Below, in pieces: positions 6,218 through 7,981 of a DNA stretch of 7,981 bases. Source of the stretch: Verrucomicrobiota bacterium (GTDB lineage Bacteria; Verrucomicrobiota; Verrucomicrobiia; Limisphaerales; UBA1412); NCBI GenBank assembly GCA_017557085.1, contig JAFZAR010000351.1:1-7981 (forward strand), given 5' to 3'. Each line of letters starts with the position of its first letter. Within the stretch, counting starts at the first letter, position 1. The position numbers and the translations under genes were made by a program. The notes under the pieces were generated by a model, which had not been told where the DNA came from, ran no database searches, and was given only the letters and a program-made list of their open reading frames with translations.

Positions 6218-6246
6218 TTGCAAGGAAGTACAAGTCGTTAGAAAAT
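6218..6246 (+). promoter_or_regulatory. Weak sigma-70 promoter candidate for the acylphosphatase operon
   Basis: TTGCAA (6218-6223) and GAAAAT (6241-6246) are each four of six consensus bases, with a 17-nt spacer. The 152-nt gap and the hairpin that follows make a promoter here plausible, but the sequence match alone is poor. Confidence 0.22.
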
Positions 6247-6249
6247 AGA

Positions 6250-6273
6250 GCCGGAACGGTTTTGACCGTTGGC
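6250..6273 (+). promoter_or_regulatory. Hairpin in the acylphosphatase leader
   Basis: AACGGT (6255-6260) pairs with ACCGTT (6265-6270) around a TTTG loop, and flanking GCC/GGC extend the stem past a two-base bulge. No T-run follows, so it is more likely a leader structure than a terminator. Confidence 0.35.
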
Positions 6274-6276
6274 CTG

Positions 6277-6292
6277 TGAATGATATCGTTCA
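6277..6292 (+). promoter_or_regulatory. 16-nt palindrome abutting the acylphosphatase start codon
   Basis: TGAATGATATCGTTCA is palindromic except for one T/G pair that could still form a wobble in RNA. It ends one base before ATG 6293 and occupies the place where a ribosome site would be; none is visible. It could be an operator or an initiation-blocking hairpin. Confidence 0.35.
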
Positions 6293-6595
6293 ATGAACCG
6301 TAAAGAACTGAGAATTATCTATATAGGTAGTGTTCAAGGTGTCGGTTTCCGCTGGACTGTGAAAAGACTGTCCTGTGGATATGAGGTCGTTGGTACGATA
6401 CGAAATCTCCCGGATGGGACCGTTGAGCTTGTAGTTCAAGGTAAACAATCTGAATTGGAGGAATTTGCACAGGCAATAAGAGATTCAGGGCTGGGACCCC
6501 ATATACGGGATGAACAGATCAGCTGGTCTCCGATTCCGCAATCTTCGGAGGAAGGTTGGCACGAAAAGTGCTATAAAACCTTCGAGATTGTCTGA
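6293..6595 (+). CDS. acyP: Acylphosphatase
   Basis: Acylphosphatases hydrolyse the carboxyl-phosphate bond of small acyl phosphates such as acetyl phosphate or 1,3-bisphosphoglycerate, in the cytoplasm. The 100-aa length is normal. The signature GSVQGVGFRWTVKRL (12-26) holds catalytic Arg20, and GTIRNLPDGTVELVVQG (34-50) holds catalytic Asn38, both intact. The start at ATG 6293 puts the motif at the usual distance from the N-terminus, although no Shine-Dalgarno sequence precedes it. The next gene starts 9 nt after the stop, so the two form an operon. Confidence 0.95.
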   Translation: MNRKELRIIYIGSVQGVGFRWTVKRLSCGYEVVGTIRNLPDGTVELVVQGKQSELEEFAQAIRDSGLGPHIRDEQISWSPIPQSSEEGWHEKCYKTFEIV

Positions 6596-6604
6596 TTACT
6601 GGAA

Positions 6605-7327
6605 ATGAAGTACGCAATTATAGCTGACATTCACGGAAATTTAGAAGCTCTGCAAGCTGTCTTGAAAGATGCCAAAGAGCAGGCTGTGACGCATTATGCC
6701 TGTCTGGGAGATGTGGTTGGATACGGAGCCAATCCCAAGGAATGTCTGGACATCGTTCGTGAGATGAAGATCCCTACGATAAAAGGGAATCACGATGAAT
6801 ATTGTTCTTCCGGCAAAGACCCTGAAGGTTTTAATGAATACGCCCGCGAGGCTATTCTTTGGACCCGTGCCCAGATGACCGAGGATGATCTCAAGTGGCT
6901 TAAGGACTTGAAGTATATCCGCATCATGGCCAATTTCACACTGGTGCATTCGACTTTGGATGGTCCAAACCACTGGGGATATATTTTTGACAAACTGGAG
7001 GCTGCGGCCAGTTTCCCTTATCAGCAGACACCTCTTTGTTTCTTTGGGCATACTCATGTGCCTCTGGCCTTTATCAGAGATACGGCGGTGCGCGGCGGAA
7101 CTTATTCCAAGTTTAAGATTGAAGCCGGCAGGAAGTACCTGATCAACGTGGGCAGCGTGGGGCAGTCTCGTGATGGTGTGGCTAAAGCGACTTATTTGAC
7201 CTACGATATAAACTCCGGACAAATCGAATTACGCCGTCTGGATTATGATATGGACACCGCGATGGATAAGATCCGGAAAGCCGGTCTGCCGGAGCGTCTG
7301 GCGACTCGTCTGGCGGAGGGACATTAA
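6605..7327 (+). CDS. Calcineurin-like metallophosphoesterase (YfcE/MJ0936-type)
   Basis: Cytoplasmic dinuclear-metal phosphoesterase that cleaves phosphomonoesters or phosphodiesters; the true substrate is not shown by the sequence. All family blocks are in place over 240 aa: DIHGN (Asp8, His10), CLGDVVGYG (Asp36), KGNHDE (Asn62, His63), LVHST (His115) and FGHTHVP (His149, His151), followed by NVGSVGQSRDG (181-191), which is typical of this subgroup. It lies between acyP (9 nt upstream) and a glycosyltransferase gene starting 2 nt after its stop. The end of this gene also holds that neighbour's ribosome site. It may act on nucleotides, cyclic dinucleotides or protein phosphates; the subgroup is often called simply a metallophosphatase. 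Confidence 0.93.
   Translation: MKYAIIADIHGNLEALQAVLKDAKEQAVTHYACLGDVVGYGANPKECLDIVREMKIPTIKGNHDEYCSSGKDPEGFNEYAREAILWTRAQMTEDDLKWLKDLKYIRIMANFTLVHSTLDGPNHWGYIFDKLEAAASFPYQQTPLCFFGHTHVPLAFIRDTAVRGGTYSKFKIEAGRKYLINVGSVGQSRDGVAKATYLTYDINSGQIELRRLDYDMDTAMDKIRKAGLPERLATRLAEGH
7315..7320 (+). promoter_or_regulatory. Ribosome binding site deciding the GTG start of the heptosyltransferase gene
   Basis: GGAGGG lies inside the end of the phosphoesterase gene, 9 nt before GTG 7330. It is the strongest Shine-Dalgarno match in the window and selects GTG 7330 over the out-of-frame GTG at 7328. Confidence 0.7.
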
Positions 7328-7329
7328 GT

Positions 7330-7981
7330 GTGGAAGCTGTTGGCGATCATGCGTCAAAGCTCAAGGTCTTAATTTGCAAGCCCAGTTCTCTGGGAGATAT
7401 CATTCATGCTCTGCCGGTGCTGAGGCGGCTCAAAGCCTGTTGGCCGGGTTCTTCTGTTTATTGGTGGGTTGCGACCGGTTTCGCGGGATTGCTGAAGGAG
7501 GATCCGCAGCTGAATGGAATTTTTCTATTCGACAAAAAATCTCTGGTACGACTCAGGGATCTTCCTAAAAATATTTCTTTTGTTTCACGGATCCGGAAGA
7601 TGCGTTTCGATTACATCCTGGATCTTCAGGGACTGCTGCGAAGCGCTGTTTTTTCCTGGTTGTGCAAAGGCAAGCGAACGATCGGAGTCAAGGACTGGAG
7701 GGAAGGTGCACCTCTTTTTTATGATGTTGCCGTACCTCGTCCCGGTACCGATGCTCACGCGGTGGATTGGTATTTAGATTGCCTGAAGGCGGTCATTCCG
7801 GAGCCTTTATTAACGGATGCGGCCTCCAGGGTATCTGAGTGGCTGCCCATGAATCCGACCGCGGCGGCATCTGCTTCCGGCATTACCGGTTACGACTCAG
7901 GCGCAGATCGGCCTCGTTATGTTATTTTTCATCCTTGCACCCGCTGGCAGAGCAAACACTGGCCGCTGGATTCTTTTATCC
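7330..7981 (+). CDS. Glycosyltransferase family 9, ADP-heptose:lipopolysaccharide heptosyltransferase type (3' partial)
   Basis: GT9 enzymes transfer heptose from ADP-heptose to the inner core of lipopolysaccharide at the cytoplasmic face of the inner membrane. The 217 codons in the window run without a stop to the right edge; roughly a third of the gene is missing. The N-terminus has the family opening KVLICKPSSLGDIIHALPVLRRLK (starting residue 12), including the catalytic-type Asp23. A DLQGLLRSA block follows (98-106), then the donor-binding region with HPCTRWQSKHWP (201-212), where Lys209 is the conserved lysine and the usual HPGT or HPST is HPCT. A ten-residue leader precedes the usual start point. 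The GTG start is supported by GGAGGG 9 nt upstream. The tight spacing puts it in the acyP-phosphoesterase operon. Whether it is heptosyltransferase I, II or III cannot be told. Confidence 0.92.
   Translation, partial: MEAVGDHASKLKVLICKPSSLGDIIHALPVLRRLKACWPGSSVYWWVATGFAGLLKEDPQLNGIFLFDKKSLVRLRDLPKNISFVSRIRKMRFDYILDLQGLLRSAVFSWLCKGKRTIGVKDWREGAPLFYDVAVPRPGTDAHAVDWYLDCLKAVIPEPLLTDAASRVSEWLPMNPTAAASASGITGYDSGADRPRYVIFHPCTRWQSKHWPLDSFI

Noticed and set aside
1..7981. tRNA, rRNA, CRISPR array, insertion sequence, toxin-antitoxin or phage gene
   Set aside because: No cloverleaf, repeat-spacer pattern, transposase or integrase motif was found on either strand by reading; a covariance-model search was not possible here.

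Overview
The window looks like a chromosomal stretch of a Gram-negative bacterium. A lipopolysaccharide-type heptosyltransferase (GT9), a methylerythritol-phosphate isoprenoid gene (ispF) and a large secreted-type PA14/Ig/FGE-sulfatase protein are all present. The modular protein, the weak or absent Shine-Dalgarno sequences before several genes, and palindromic repeats that read as H/N-P-F-R-V in one frame suggest the Planctomycetes-Verrucomicrobia-Chlamydiae group, perhaps Lentisphaerota or Kiritimatiellota. That placement rests on recalled family patterns, not on a marker gene, and is low confidence.

Layout. 1-1629 (+) is the 3' part of a modular protein: end of a PA14 domain, one intact Ig-like domain, then a second Ig-like domain that appears split by an inserted FGE-sulfatase (SUMF1) domain. 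1630-1922 is a structured intergenic region. It holds a hairpin, a probable bidirectional terminator, a near-consensus sigma-70 promoter with no obvious gene behind it, and an array of in-register 15-nt palindromes. 1923-2966 (-) is a type I-beta DAHP synthase (aroF type), with a promoter and a leader hairpin in the gap at 2967-3056. From 3057 onward everything is on the plus strand: ispF, a small unrecognised Trp/Arg-rich protein, a HAD-family hydrolase, a 12-TM MFS transporter, an acylphosphatase, a calcineurin-like metallophosphoesterase and a GT9 heptosyltransferase cut off by the window end.

How they fit. ispF and the 92-aa gene are 6 nt apart and probably co-transcribed. The acylphosphatase, phosphoesterase and heptosyltransferase are separated by 9 nt and 2 nt and look like one operon; the gaps before the HAD (105 nt), MFS (85 nt) and acylphosphatase (152 nt) genes leave room for internal promoters or terminators. 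Most of the plus-strand genes are housekeeping.

Most worth a second look: the DAHP synthase has Gln where the family's metal-ligand His should be, with the other three ligands at exactly the expected spacing; the FGE-sulfatase domain sits inside an Ig fold and has lost the usual RGGSW signature; and an orphan promoter fires into the palindrome array, antisense to the 3' end of aroF. No complete new system (nuclease, reverse transcriptase, toxin-antitoxin, CRISPR) is visible.
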